8,453 bases of DNA from Methanobacteriota archaeon (GTDB lineage Archaea > Hydrothermarchaeota > Hydrothermarchaeia > Hydrothermarchaeales > SZUA-236): contig QIDD01000030.1 of the NCBI GenBank assembly GCA_003230355.1, forward strand, positions 1 through 8,453. Direction: 5' to 3'. The notes beneath the pieces were generated by a model that saw nothing but the letters and a program-made list of their open reading frames with translations, was not told where the DNA came from and ran no database searches. This document shows, piece by piece, positions 1 through 6,097 of the stretch (position 1 is the stretch's first letter; every line of letters begins with the position of its first letter). A program made the position numbers and the translations under genes.

Positions 1-1
1 T

Positions 2-790
2 GTAAAACCTAAGCTCGGCCTCAAAACATCGGATCACGCGCAGGTAGCCTATGACGCGTGGACCGGGGGCTGTGACATTGTAAAGGATGATGAAAATCTG
101 AGCAGCCAAAAGTTCAATCCCTTCGAAGAGCGTGTTATCCAGACTCTTGCAATGCGGGACAAAGCTGAATCTGAGACTGGTGAAATGAAAGTGTATATGG
201 CGAATGTCACGGCTGAGACCGAAGAGATGATCAGGCGGGCTGAGTTCGTCCAGGAGCGCGGCGGACGCTATATTATGGTGGACATTCTAACAGCAGGTTT
301 CTCGGCTTTGCAGACGCTTCGAAACAGGGATTTTAACCTTGTTATCCATGCTCATCGGGCAGGCCATGCCGCGCTTACAAAGAATCCTCGGCATGGGATT
401 TCGATGCCTGTTATCGCCAAGGTTGTGCGCCTTATCGGGGTGGACCAGCTCCATGTGGGAACGGCTGTGGGGAAGATGAGCGAGGGACGACGCGAAGTCG
501 AAGATAACATCAATGCCTGCAAGCAGGATATGGGTGGAATTAAAAACGTGTTTCCAGTTGCATCGGGCGGCTTGCATCCAGGGCATGTGCCGGCGCTGGT
601 CAAGTTTTTTGGCACAGACCTTATCTGTCAGGCGGGCGGCGGCATCCACGGACATCCAGGGGGCACGGTGAAAGGCGCAGTCGCCATGCGGCAGGCGGTG
701 GATGCAACCTTAGCGGGCACAACTCTGTCGGAGTATGCAAAAAGCCACCGCGAACTCAAACAGGCAATTGAGAAGTGGGGGATGGTTTAA
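2..790 (+). CDS. rbcL: Ribulose-bisphosphate carboxylase large subunit, archaeal form III type (5' partial)
   Basis: RuBisCO fixes CO2 onto ribulose-1,5-bisphosphate. Form III enzymes in archaea usually act in AMP/nucleoside salvage in the cytosol. The frame is open from base 2, so the N-terminal domain lies off the window; the internal ATG at 152 is not the start. About 262 residues are visible, where the family has roughly 420-450. Visible active-site motifs in order are KPKLGL (catalytic Lys) at the very start, then GGCDIVKDDENL with the Lys that is carbamylated and the metal-binding Asp-Glu pair. Next come HAHRAGH, the DQLHVGTAVGK loop-6 region with its Lys, SGGLHPGH, and the phosphate-binding AGGGIHGHPGG. 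All key residues are present, so the enzyme looks active. The alanine-rich HAHRAGHAA and GTAVGKM wording fits form III better than plant form I; that subtype call is from memory. The stop codon overlaps that of the convergent toxin gene by 3 of 4 shared bases. No partner gene of the AMP pathway is in view. Confidence 0.96.
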   Translation, partial: VKPKLGLKTSDHAQVAYDAWTGGCDIVKDDENLSSQKFNPFEERVIQTLAMRDKAESETGEMKVYMANVTAETEEMIRRAEFVQERGGRYIMVDILTAGFSALQTLRNRDFNLVIHAHRAGHAALTKNPRHGISMPVIAKVVRLIGVDQLHVGTAVGKMSEGRREVEDNINACKQDMGGIKNVFPVASGGLHPGHVPALVKFFGTDLICQAGGGIHGHPGGTVKGAVAMRQAVDATLAGTTLSEYAKSHRELKQAIEKWGMV

Positions 791-1035
791 TACACTTTCT
801 TTCGATGCTTAACGGTCACTGCAAAAACCATATCCTCCTCGATTGTGTAAATAATCCGATGCATACCAACTCTGGCAGACCATAGACCTTTCAAATTTCG
901 TCTGAGAGGCTTACCATAGTGCATTGGGTCTTCAACAATTTCCCGAAGTTTCTCGACAACTCGCTTTTGAACCGTTTTGTCAAGTTTGGAAAACTCTGCT
1001 TCAAACTCTCTTGTAACAGAAAGCTCAAAGGTCAT
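787..1035 (-). CDS. RelE/ParE-family toxin (mRNA interferase-like)
   Basis: This 82-residue protein has the size and layout of a RelE/ParE superfamily toxin, a small cytosolic basic protein that either cleaves ribosome-bound mRNA or targets gyrase. An N-terminal helical pair (residues about 9-35, with FSKLDKTVQKRV) is followed by the proline-containing turn EDPMHYGKPL. The beta-sheet core is GLWSARVGMHRIIYTI, and the C-terminal strand is HRKKVY. The Arg of RVG, the Arg of HRIIY and the final His-Arg-Lys match the usual conserved or active positions, so it appears intact. It starts one base after the stop of the upstream antitoxin gene, the usual antitoxin-first order and near-coupled spacing. 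Its stop overlaps the RuBisCO stop on the other strand. RelE versus ParE activity cannot be told from sequence alone. It is presumably autoregulated with its partner at the promoter near 1284-1292. Confidence 0.9.
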   Translation of the reverse strand: MTFELSVTREFEAEFSKLDKTVQKRVVEKLREIVEDPMHYGKPLRRNLKGLWSARVGMHRIIYTIEEDMVFAVTVKHRKKVY

Positions 1036-1036
1036 T

Positions 1037-1246
1037 TTAATCGTGACCGTGTTTTTTCAGAAAAGAATCAAATGAACGGACTCGACTTTTTTTAATGTCC
1101 TCAAGCCCGCGCTCAATACTTTGAAGTGTTTCGTCCTCACTCTGAATCTCAAGTGTTTCAAGGGCGCTGCCAATCTCGTTTTCAATGTTTTGCAGCACGT
1201 CGATCATGATCTTGGTTTTGTCATCTTCTTTGATTGATGATCCCAT
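1037..1246 (-). CDS. Antitoxin partner of the RelE/ParE-type toxin
   Basis: The 69-residue product is acidic in its N-terminal two thirds and basic at the end, and is predicted to be mostly helical. Its position directly upstream of the toxin, one base apart, is the main evidence for an antitoxin role. The C-terminal part, GLEDIKKSRVRSFDSFLKKHG, resembles the toxin-wrapping tail of RelB/Phd-like antitoxins, which often ends in a similar I-x-x-G-R-V/x-x-F/L pattern. I see no clear ribbon-helix-helix or helix-turn-helix DNA-binding motif, so autorepression is an inference from the family. The ATG at 1246 is supported by a GGTGA ribosome binding site at 1257-1261 (minus strand), 10 bases upstream, and by a TATA-like box at 1284-1292. 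An alternative is an uncharacterised small protein, but the pairing makes that unlikely. Confidence 0.8.
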   Translation of the reverse strand: MGSSIKEDDKTKIMIDVLQNIENEIGSALETLEIQSEDETLQSIERGLEDIKKSRVRSFDSFLKKHGHD

Positions 1247-1256
1247 TTTTGCTTGT

Positions 1257-1292
1257 TCACCGCTGAAATGTTTGGATAAGATTGTATAAATA
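1257..1292 (-). promoter_or_regulatory. Promoter and ribosome binding site of the toxin-antitoxin operon
   Basis: Read on the minus strand, TATTTATAC at 1292-1284 is a good archaeal TATA box. The expected transcription start, about 25 bases on, falls near 1262-1260, just before the GGTGA Shine-Dalgarno at 1261-1257. The leader would therefore be very short (about 15 bases). The TATA box lies inside the coding-like tail that is read on the opposite strand. Confidence 0.55.
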
Positions 1293-1432
1293 ACTTTACA
1301 TTCAATGAAAGCGGCAGCCTTACTAAGTGCGTGAAGTGCGACAACGGCGCATACATCTGGGGCGCAATATCAGACATTGACGTGTGGGCAACTGGAGATT
1401 CTGTAATAATAGATTCAAGTGCGTCGTGTTAA
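1280..1432 (+). pseudogene. Possible remnant: C-terminal tail of an unknown plus-strand gene
   Basis: The plus strand between the antitoxin and the broken surface gene has an open frame from just after the TAA at 1277-1279 to a TAA at 1430-1432, about 50 codons. It lacks a start codon that makes sense. The predicted peptide reads like real protein rather than noise. It contains NESGSLTKCVKCDNGAYIWG followed by ISDIDVWATGDSVIID and ends in SSASC, with a C-x2-C pair, alternating beta-like hydrophobics and few rare residues. The preceding bases do not continue it in any frame that I can follow. I do not recognise the family; an OB-fold-like or zinc-binding tail is a guess. It could be the leftover end of a gene disrupted by arrival of the toxin-antitoxin module, or a chance open frame. 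Confidence 0.35.
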
Positions 1433-1453
1433 AAAGAATTTGGGTTGAAAAAA
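1431..1453 (-). terminator. Oligo-T terminator downstream of the broken surface gene
   Basis: On the minus strand, downstream of the stop at 1475, there are two T runs: T6 at 1453-1448 and T5 at 1435-1431. They lie 22 and 40 bases past the stop. Archaeal RNA polymerase stops at such U-rich stretches without needing a hairpin. No strong stem is seen here. Confidence 0.45.
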
Positions 1454-1474
1454 TAGGGATTGTTAAATTAATTA

Positions 1475-2110
1475 TCAACAACTTTGTATAATATATTTCT
1501 GTATATCTGGAGAATCTAAGTCGTTAAAAATTGAAAGATAAGATTCAAATTTAAGATATTTACTATACACAAAAACACACCCGCTATCCACGCCATTTAT
1601 CTCTATGTAAACCTCGCCCTTCTCGCCGCGCTGCGGGTAGGAAATCATTTCCAGGTGGCCGAGGGTTGGGTGACCGATTTGTGTATAACCCATAATATTA
1701 TTTCCATCAGTATCATCCACTATAAATGTTTCACTAAGAATCTTTCCATCTTCCATTACTCCATATCCAATTGTTCCTTTGATATTATACTCTGGTATAG
1801 AAACTTTGTCTCCTGTTTTATAAGTCCCAACACTAGCATCAACATACTCCTCAACAGGCGGCATCGTCTCAGGCGGTTTGGTCTCAACTGGCAGTGTTTC
1901 ACACTGGCCGCGGCAGAGGCGTGGTCGTAGGTGGCGCAGAAGTCGTTGTAGTAGCAGGTGTGTCGGTGGGCTCAGAAGTATAGCTCGGTGCAGGCTCTCC
2001 TGTTACAATGGGCCCTGCTTGATTGCTTGAACTACTGCTGGGATAAAACACAAGTGCCACGCCAACAATAAGCAGAATCAAAACTCCACAGCGATTAAAA
2101 CCCTCGACAT
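1475..2110 (-). pseudogene. Membrane-anchored Ser/Thr/Pro-rich surface protein gene, broken by two opposite frameshifts
   Basis: Three frame segments add up to one plausible 211-residue protein. From ATG at 2110 the reading is MSRVLIAVEF then a stop. Adding one G in the GTGGAG at 2089-2084 gives MSRVLIAVGVLILLIVGVAL, a typical N-terminal signal anchor. The next segment (2084-1902) supplies a Ser run and a Thr/Pro-rich linker ending PLPRPV, then a TGA at 1903-1901. Dropping one base there leads on to ETLPVETKPPETMPPVEEY and a 130-residue beta-rich outer domain starting near VGTYKTGDKVSIPEYNIKG. The two shifts cancel in frame, and the total of 636 bases is an exact multiple of 3. I do not recognise the outer domain. 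The anchor plus linker plus soluble domain suggests an extracellular protein held at the membrane. Decay, sequencing error or recoding remain possible. A TTG at 2081 could instead start the middle segment, leaving a single break. Confidence 0.7.
1892..1906. repeat. Short perfect hairpin at the second frame break
   Basis: On the minus strand CAGTGT-GAA-ACACTG forms a 6-base-pair perfect stem with a 3-base loop. It overlaps the TGA at 1903-1901 where the upstream frame of the surface gene ends and the downstream frame must take over. Confidence 0.6.
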
Positions 2111-2133
2111 CAACCTAAAATCAGACCGCCATG

Positions 2134-2143
2134 TTTAAAATAA
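2134..2143 (-). promoter_or_regulatory. TATA-like box before the broken surface gene
   Basis: TTATTTTAAA on the minus strand lies about 27 bases before the ATG at 2110, which would give a leaderless or nearly leaderless transcript. This fits the lack of a good ribosome binding site before that ATG. The same T-rich stretch (2134-2156) may also end transcripts coming from truD. Confidence 0.4.
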
Positions 2144-2156
2144 TTGCGTAGAAAAC

Positions 2157-3323
2157 TCAATAGTTCACGGGGTCTGTTTTCATGAACTCCCGCATAATCA
2201 TTGTGGCGTAGTTGCCCTTGGGCAGGAAGAATTTGAATTTTAATGTGTTTTCATCCCCTATTTCATAGGAGACCTCTGTTTCAAGCGAGGCTGTTCGATA
2301 CGTGCCGCGTGGGCTGAGCTCAGGCATCGAGCTTATTTTGAAGCTGCGAAAATCCATTCCCGCAGTTTCAAGCACATCTCTTTCAATCTCGCCCTGACGA
2401 CCCTCGGTGAAACTGCTCGTATATCCGAAAAGAGGCACCTCCACCCTGTGAATATCCAACTCCTCCTCAATCATCCGGCTCAAAGTCAGGTTGAAAAGAT
2501 AGCTCTGATACCCGTGAACCAGGAGCTGCCTGAGCTTTTTATGAAACCTGCGAAGCGCACCAGCAAAATCAGTGGGATTTTTATAGAGATGATCAAGCAT
2601 AGTTCGCTCATAGCCCAGGCGCTTTGGAAAATCTGTAAGAGCCTGCTTAAAATCACCCGTCTCCTTTAGACTGCGCCGCGCATCCCTCGCGTCATCACGC
2701 TCACCATCATAATAATCCGCGAGATAGCTCATCACCGCACCCTTAATATCTCCTTCCACAATCTTTCGCCCGACAACATGTGTGTTCGGCCGCTGAACTC
2801 CAAAGCGTTGATACCCGAAGTAGTTTGGAATCCCTTTAAGATGTATCTGATCCCGGCAGGTTTCAATAACAGTTTCATCAAAGACCTGTGGTTCGCGCAC
2901 AGTGATCTCAAAGGTGTTTCCAATGAGATCGCCCACAAGTATGCGCTCGCTGCTCCGCGTAAAATCATAGAGCCGGATGTCTTTCACCCGCGCAGACTCC
3001 AGCTTCTCAAGTGGCACGTTCCAAACCGCCATGCGCTGCCGTGTCACCGCACGTTTATCCTTTGTCCCGGCGAATCCGAATCTCTTCCTTGAAACACCTA
3101 CAGCCCTGGAAAGAGCTGAAATCGCCCTTATCGTGTCCCAATTAGTTTTTTCAAGGGTAAAATGTGTGTAGTCACCCTCAGGATCCGCCTGTTTTTCAAC
3201 CCCGACTTCTGAGACCTGAAAATCCGCATACTCCCGCCTGAGATGTCCGCCGATTCCCTGTGTGTCGGTGATGAAATACCTGATTCCAACTGTCTCTTCA
3301 AGAGGGTGATTTGTTCGCAGCAT
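2157..3323 (-). CDS. truD: tRNA pseudouridine synthase TruD/Pus7 family
   Basis: TruD converts uridine 13 of certain tRNAs to pseudouridine; archaeal and Pus7-type relatives can have wider targets, including U35. The 388-residue protein has the full family layout. The catalytic motif FGFAGTKDKRAVTRQ carries the nucleophilic Asp at residue 89. The second hallmark, NYFGYQRFG, is at 167-175, and the inserted TRUD subdomain follows (about residues 185-330). The C-terminal motif FFLPKGNYATMIMREFMK closes the catalytic core. All conserved residues appear intact. The length fits archaeal members, which are longer than the bacterial enzyme of about 350. The ATG at 3323 lies 12 bases past the pth2 stop with no clear ribosome binding site, so translation is probably coupled to pth2 on one transcript. 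The several open frames on the opposite strand (for example 2778-3092) are shadows. Confidence 0.96.
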   Translation of the reverse strand: MLRTNHPLEETVGIRYFITDTQGIGGHLRREYADFQVSEVGVEKQADPEGDYTHFTLEKTNWDTIRAISALSRAVGVSRKRFGFAGTKDKRAVTRQRMAVWNVPLEKLESARVKDIRLYDFTRSSERILVGDLIGNTFEITVREPQVFDETVIETCRDQIHLKGIPNYFGYQRFGVQRPNTHVVGRKIVEGDIKGAVMSYLADYYDGERDDARDARRSLKETGDFKQALTDFPKRLGYERTMLDHLYKNPTDFAGALRRFHKKLRQLLVHGYQSYLFNLTLSRMIEEELDIHRVEVPLFGYTSSFTEGRQGEIERDVLETAGMDFRSFKISSMPELSPRGTYRTASLETEVSYEIGDENTLKFKFFLPKGNYATMIMREFMKTDPVNY

Positions 3324-3335
3324 AATATATCAAAT

Positions 3336-3689
3336 TCAAAGTAGTTTTAGATGGCCTGTGACCTTGTCGATAAGTGTGTTTGGCGCTGGGCCGATTCCAA
3401 GGGTGGTCGTTGTTCCAGGCGCAAGCTCGGTTAGGCCTGCATCGTTTACAATATAACAGGGGAGGCTGTTTGCACGGGCATCACGGAAAAGCTGGAGAAG
3501 TTCATCTGCGCCCGCAGCCTTTACAACCACTTTTTTCTGTCCCTCGCTCCACCAGGCGTCATACCATTTTTTCTCAGATTTCTTTCCCGCCTCTGCCGCT
3601 GAATGCGAGGCATGCGCTACCTGCGCGCACGTCTTCCCTGGGCTCATTTTAAGATCGGTTCGCACAACAATAACCTGCTTGAAATCCAT
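3336..3689 (-). CDS. pth2: Peptidyl-tRNA hydrolase, Pth2 (archaeal/eukaryotic type)
   Basis: Pth2 frees tRNAs from peptides when translation aborts, in the cytosol. The sequence has the family signatures in order: the first strand QVIVVRTDLKMSPGK, the conserved CAQVAHASHSA helix, a central KKVVVKA strand, IVNDAGLTELAPGT with the conserved Asp, and the closing LGIGPAPNTLIDKVTGHLKLL. The length of 117 residues matches the usual 115-121. I chose ATG at 3689 over the GTG at 3698, because AGGTGA (3700-3695, minus strand) forms a Shine-Dalgarno 5 bases before the ATG and the GTG sits inside that motif. It is first in an operon with truD, consistent with a shared role in tRNA metabolism. The promoter is probably the AT-rich stretch around 3741-3748, shared with the divergent porB. 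Confidence 0.95.
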   Translation of the reverse strand: MDFKQVIVVRTDLKMSPGKTCAQVAHASHSAAEAGKKSEKKWYDAWWSEGQKKVVVKAAGADELLQLFRDARANSLPCYIVNDAGLTELAPGTTTTLGIGPAPNTLIDKVTGHLKLL

Positions 3690-3694
3690 AGTCT

Positions 3695-3699
3695 TCACC
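3695..3699 (-). promoter_or_regulatory. Ribosome binding site that fixes the pth2 start
   Basis: GGTGA on the minus strand, 5 bases before ATG 3689, matches the archaeal anti-Shine-Dalgarno. It overlaps the alternative GTG start at 3698, which argues against that start. Confidence 0.7.
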
Positions 3700-3740
3700 T
3701 GCTTGCTCGTATCTGATTGTTAAAAACCTATCTGGAAACA

Positions 3741-3748
3741 TTTATAAT
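3741..3748. promoter_or_regulatory. Shared TATA-like box between divergent pth2 and porB
   Basis: TTTATAAT is the best TATA candidate in the 90-base gap. Leftward it would give a start near 3718 and a leader of about 28 bases to the pth2 ATG. Rightward it would give a start near 3770 and a leader of about 10 bases to the porB ATG at 3780. Both spacings are workable, so one AT-rich core may serve both directions. Confidence 0.4.
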
Positions 3749-3770
3749 TGTTAAAGCCCTTTCACATGTT

Positions 3771-3775
3771 GGTGA
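3771..3775 (+). promoter_or_regulatory. Ribosome binding site for the porB start at 3780
   Basis: GGTGA followed by CCAA then ATG at 3780. It supports this ATG over the TTG at 3717, and implies that porB really carries an N-terminal extension of about 34 residues. Confidence 0.5.
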
Positions 3776-3779
3776 CCAA

Positions 3780-4748
3780 ATGGAAATAGCTGCTGATATT
3801 CCTAGTTATGTAAGATGTAGACAAAAGTGTGAAACCAACCTTATAGCAAACAGGTGCTGGAAGTTTTCCCAGAATGTTAAAGAAGTCTCAGATGAGGAGC
3901 TTTTCGCCTCCGGCCATCGTGCATGCGCAGGCTGCGGGGGAACACTTGCAATCAGATACGCGCTCAAGGCCCTGGGTCCAAACACGATTTGCACAAATGC
4001 AACAGGCTGCATGGAGGTTGTGTCCAGCCCTTACCCAGAGATTTCGTGGGAGGTGCCATGGATTCATCAGGCATTTGAAAACTCAGCGGCATCTGCAAGC
4101 GGTGTGGAGGCAGCGCTCAAAGCCCTTGGCCTAAAGAAAGGCGTAAATGTTGTGGCATTCGGCGGCGACGGCGGCACATTCGATATTGGCCTGCAATCGC
4201 TCAACGGAGCAATGGAAAGGTGTCACGACCTCACATACATATGTTATGATAATGAGGCATATATGAACACCGGCGTACAGCGTTCTGGCTCGACCCCCTA
4301 TGGAGCTATGACAACGACATCACCGCCTGGCAAGCTGTCTTTTGGTGAGAATCGGCAGAAAAAAGACATGCCACACATAATCGCGGCCCACGGCGTACCC
4401 TATGTTGCGACTGCATCTGTCGCGTTGCCCCTGGATTATATGGCGAAGGTAAAAAAGGCTGCCGCAATTGAGGGTCCGGCTTATGTTCAGGTTTATTCTC
4501 CCTGTCCCGTAGGCTGGGGAAGCGATCCTGCGAAATCCATCGAGATCGGCAGGCTTGCCGTTGACACGGGCATGATTGTTCTCTATGAGATTGAAAACGG
4601 TGTTTCCAAGGTGAGCTACAAGCCGCCTGAGAAGATTCCTGTCCGCGAGTTTCTCAAGACTCAGAAGCGCTTTCGCCATCTCACTGATGATAAGATCGAG
4701 GAGATCCAGGGTTTTGTGGATAAGCGCTGGGATGAAATATTCCGGTAA
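3780..4748 (+). CDS. porB: Pyruvate:ferredoxin oxidoreductase, beta subunit, with N-terminal extension
   Basis: PorB is the thiamine-diphosphate subunit of the cytosolic complex that interconverts pyruvate with acetyl-CoA, CO2 and reduced ferredoxin. The core begins at [18 protein letters not shown] (about residue 36). Cys49, Cys52, Cys77 (TGCMEVV) and Cys242 (SPCPVGW) are the expected [4Fe-4S] ligands. The thiamine/Mg motif runs from [10 protein letters not shown] (about residue 128) to [10 protein letters not shown] (about 156-165). The core of about 290 residues matches normal PorB length. Residues 1-34 are extra, with Cys13, Cys17 and Cys26 and lower GC codons. No in-frame ATG, GTG or TTG exists between 3780 and the core, so either the extension is real or a small frameshift separates the core from the ATG at 3874. 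The alpha, gamma and delta genes that usually sit beside porB are absent from the window; upstream genes run the other way. It is followed 13 bases later by ftr, probably on one transcript. Confidence 0.93.
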   Translation: MEIAADIPSYVRCRQKCETNLIANRCWKFSQNVKEVSDEELFASGHRACAGCGGTLAIRYALKALGPNTICTNATGCMEVVSSPYPEISWEVPWIHQAFENSAASASGVEAALKALGLKKGVNVVAFGGDGGTFDIGLQSLNGAMERCHDLTYICYDNEAYMNTGVQRSGSTPYGAMTTTSPPGKLSFGENRQKKDMPHIIAAHGVPYVATASVALPLDYMAKVKKAAAIEGPAYVQVYSPCPVGWGSDPAKSIEIGRLAVDTGMIVLYEIENGVSKVSYKPPEKIPVREFLKTQKRFRHLTDDKIEEIQGFVDKRWDEIFR

Positions 4749-4761
4749 ACCCGCGTTGAAT

Positions 4762-5655
4762 ATGAAGATTAACGACGTCCCGATTGTTGACACTTTTGCT
4801 GAGGCCTTTGAAAGCCACTACTCTCGTTTTTTGATCACTGCTAAAACTGAGAAGTGGGTGGAGATTGCTGCCCGCGAGACTACGGGTTTTGCAAGTTCGA
4901 TTATCGGCTGCAGCGCGGAGGCAGGGGTTGAATCTTATCTTTCCGGTGATGTGACTCCTGACGGCAGGCCTGGTGTGGTTGTGCAGATATGGACTGGGAA
5001 GAAAAAGATGCTTCACGAGCTTTTGGATCGCATTGGGCAGTGTGTTCTCACAGCGCCGACGACTGCGGTTTTTAATTGGTGTGGCGAGGGCTGTGAAACG
5101 GTTGATGTTGGCCGGAAGATGCGCTACTTCGGCGATGGATACGCGAAGAAAACGAAAATCGGCGGTAGGCGGATGTATGCTATCCCGATTATGATGGGTG
5201 AATTTTTGATCGAGCGCGATTTTGGTTTTTCAAAAGGTGTTGCCGGCGGGAACTTTCTTATTATGGGCTCGGACCTTGACTCCAGCCTTTCTGCTGCTGA
5301 AGCGGCTGAGGCGGCGATTGCAGGTGTTGCAGGTGTTATCACATCTTTTCCCGGCGGTGTGTGCGCATCAGGCTCGAAGGTGGGCTCAAATAAATATGAT
5401 TTTATGAAGGCGACTACTAGTGAGTTGTTCTGTCCCTCTCTGCGAGATGAAATACAGGGGTCAATGGTCCCGGAGGGTGTGGGCTCGATTGCGGAGATCG
5501 TGTTGAATGGTGTTTCGCGCGATGCGGTTGCCCAGGCTATGAAACTTGGAATTGAGGCTGCCACATCGGTTGAGGGGATAGAACAGATTTCCGCTGCTAA
5601 CTACGGCGGCACGCTTGGAAATGTTCCGATCAAGCTCTATGAGCTCTGGGGGTGA
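4762..5655 (+). CDS. ftr: Formylmethanofuran:tetrahydromethanopterin formyltransferase
   Basis: Ftr moves the formyl group from formylmethanofuran to tetrahydromethanopterin, the second step of CO2 reduction to methane, or the reverse in methylotrophic or methane-oxidising archaea. The 297 residues equal the usual family length (about 296-298). The N-terminal block MKINDVPIVDTFAEAFESHY matches how the family starts, which is why I chose ATG 4762 over in-frame ATGs at 4687 and 4732 that lie within porB. Other family-like stretches include ETTGFASSIIGCSAEAGVE, RPGVVVQIW, a GRKMRYFGDGY block, and the C-terminal ISAANYGGTLGNVPIKLYEL. The protein is soluble with no signal peptide. No good ribosome binding site precedes it, so coupling to porB translation is likely. 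No formylmethanofuran dehydrogenase, mch or mtd gene is nearby. The large minus-strand frame at 5124-5564 is a shadow. Confidence 0.96.
   Translation: MKINDVPIVDTFAEAFESHYSRFLITAKTEKWVEIAARETTGFASSIIGCSAEAGVESYLSGDVTPDGRPGVVVQIWTGKKKMLHELLDRIGQCVLTAPTTAVFNWCGEGCETVDVGRKMRYFGDGYAKKTKIGGRRMYAIPIMMGEFLIERDFGFSKGVAGGNFLIMGSDLDSSLSAAEAAEAAIAGVAGVITSFPGGVCASGSKVGSNKYDFMKATTSELFCPSLRDEIQGSMVPEGVGSIAEIVLNGVSRDAVAQAMKLGIEAATSVEGIEQISAANYGGTLGNVPIKLYELWG
5649..5655 (+). promoter_or_regulatory. Ribosome binding site of the HIT gene inside the ftr stop
   Basis: GGGGTGA ends with the ftr stop codon and lies 6 bases before ATG 5662. This is strong Shine-Dalgarno complementarity and suggests translational coupling of ftr and the HIT gene. 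Confidence 0.65.
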
Positions 5656-5661
5656 AATTGG

Positions 5662-6069
5662 ATGGACTGTCTTTTCTGCAAGATTATGGCCGGTGAGATA
5701 CCGAGCTATAAGGTCTATGAGGATGGTTTTGCCTTTGCCTTTCTCGATATCAACCCGATTGCAGCGGGGCATACGCTTGTTCTTCCCAAGGTGCATGTAA
5801 CAAAGCTTGCAGGTCTTGAAGGCGAGGCTTTGAGCGGGCTTGCGGCCGCGCTTAAGAGGGTTGTTGCGGGCGTGGAATCTGCGCTTGAGCCTGAGGGTTT
5901 GAATATTTTCATTAATCAGGGCGAGGTTGCGGGGCAGGTTATAGCGCATCTGCATGTGCATGTTGTTCCACGTGCGCAGGGTGATGAAGTCTGCTTTGAT
6001 GTGCCGAGCATCGAAATGTCAGAAAAAGAGTTTAAGGAAATTTCTGAAAAGATAACTACTGCTATTTAA
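5662..6069 (+). CDS. HIT-family (Hint-like) nucleotide hydrolase
   Basis: HIT proteins hydrolyse or transfer nucleotidyl groups, for example splitting AMP from adenosine phosphoramidates. The 135-residue protein shows the zinc-type CLFCKIMAGEIP start (Cys3, Cys6). The fold core FLDINPIAAGHTLVLPKVH follows, and then the catalytic histidine triad HLHVHVVPR with His96, His98 and His100. His98 should be the nucleophile. It overlaps no neighbour but starts 6 bases after the ftr stop, so it is the third gene of the porB-ftr cluster. Hint-like proteins are broadly conserved housekeeping enzymes with unclear physiological substrates, and the link to ftr may be only positional. It ends 28 bases before the convergent small membrane-protein gene. 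The minus-strand frames here are shadows. Confidence 0.94.
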   Translation: MDCLFCKIMAGEIPSYKVYEDGFAFAFLDINPIAAGHTLVLPKVHVTKLAGLEGEALSGLAAALKRVVAGVESALEPEGLNIFINQGEVAGQVIAHLHVHVVPRAQGDEVCFDVPSIEMSEKEFKEISEKITTAI

Positions 6070-6097
6070 GTTTAAACAAACGGTGACAATTAACGGT

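Noticed and set aside
455..490. One-residue insertion in RuBisCO loop 6 (GKMSEG against GKLEG of form I)
   Set aside because: Archaeal form III enzymes vary just after the loop-6 lysine, and the lysine itself is present; not a safe anomaly without an alignment.
152..790. ATG 152 as the start of a 212-residue protein
   Set aside because: The frame is open to base 2 and contains essential RuBisCO motifs (KPKLGL and KDDE) upstream of this ATG, so it is an internal methionine.
1247..1474. tRNA or small structured RNA gene in the largest intergenic stretch
   Set aside because: No cloverleaf, T-loop consensus (GTTCRANNC) or kink-turn motif found by eye; the stretch reads better as a promoter plus a protein-coding remnant.
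1655..1930. Plus-strand 91-codon open frame
   Set aside because: It lies opposite the surface-protein gene, has no ribosome binding site, and its translation has no domain-like pattern; treated as a shadow.
2778..3092. Plus-strand 104-codon open frame
   Set aside because: It lies antisense within truD, whose motifs are unambiguous; no start signals.
3717..3779. TTG 3717 as the porB start
   Set aside because: It precedes the likely TATA box and would put the promoter inside the gene. ATG 3780 has a GGTGA site 4 bases upstream.
5124..5564. Minus-strand 146-codon open frame inside ftr
   Set aside because: The coding strand carries an intact ftr. The antisense frame is open because of third-position bias; no ribosome binding site.
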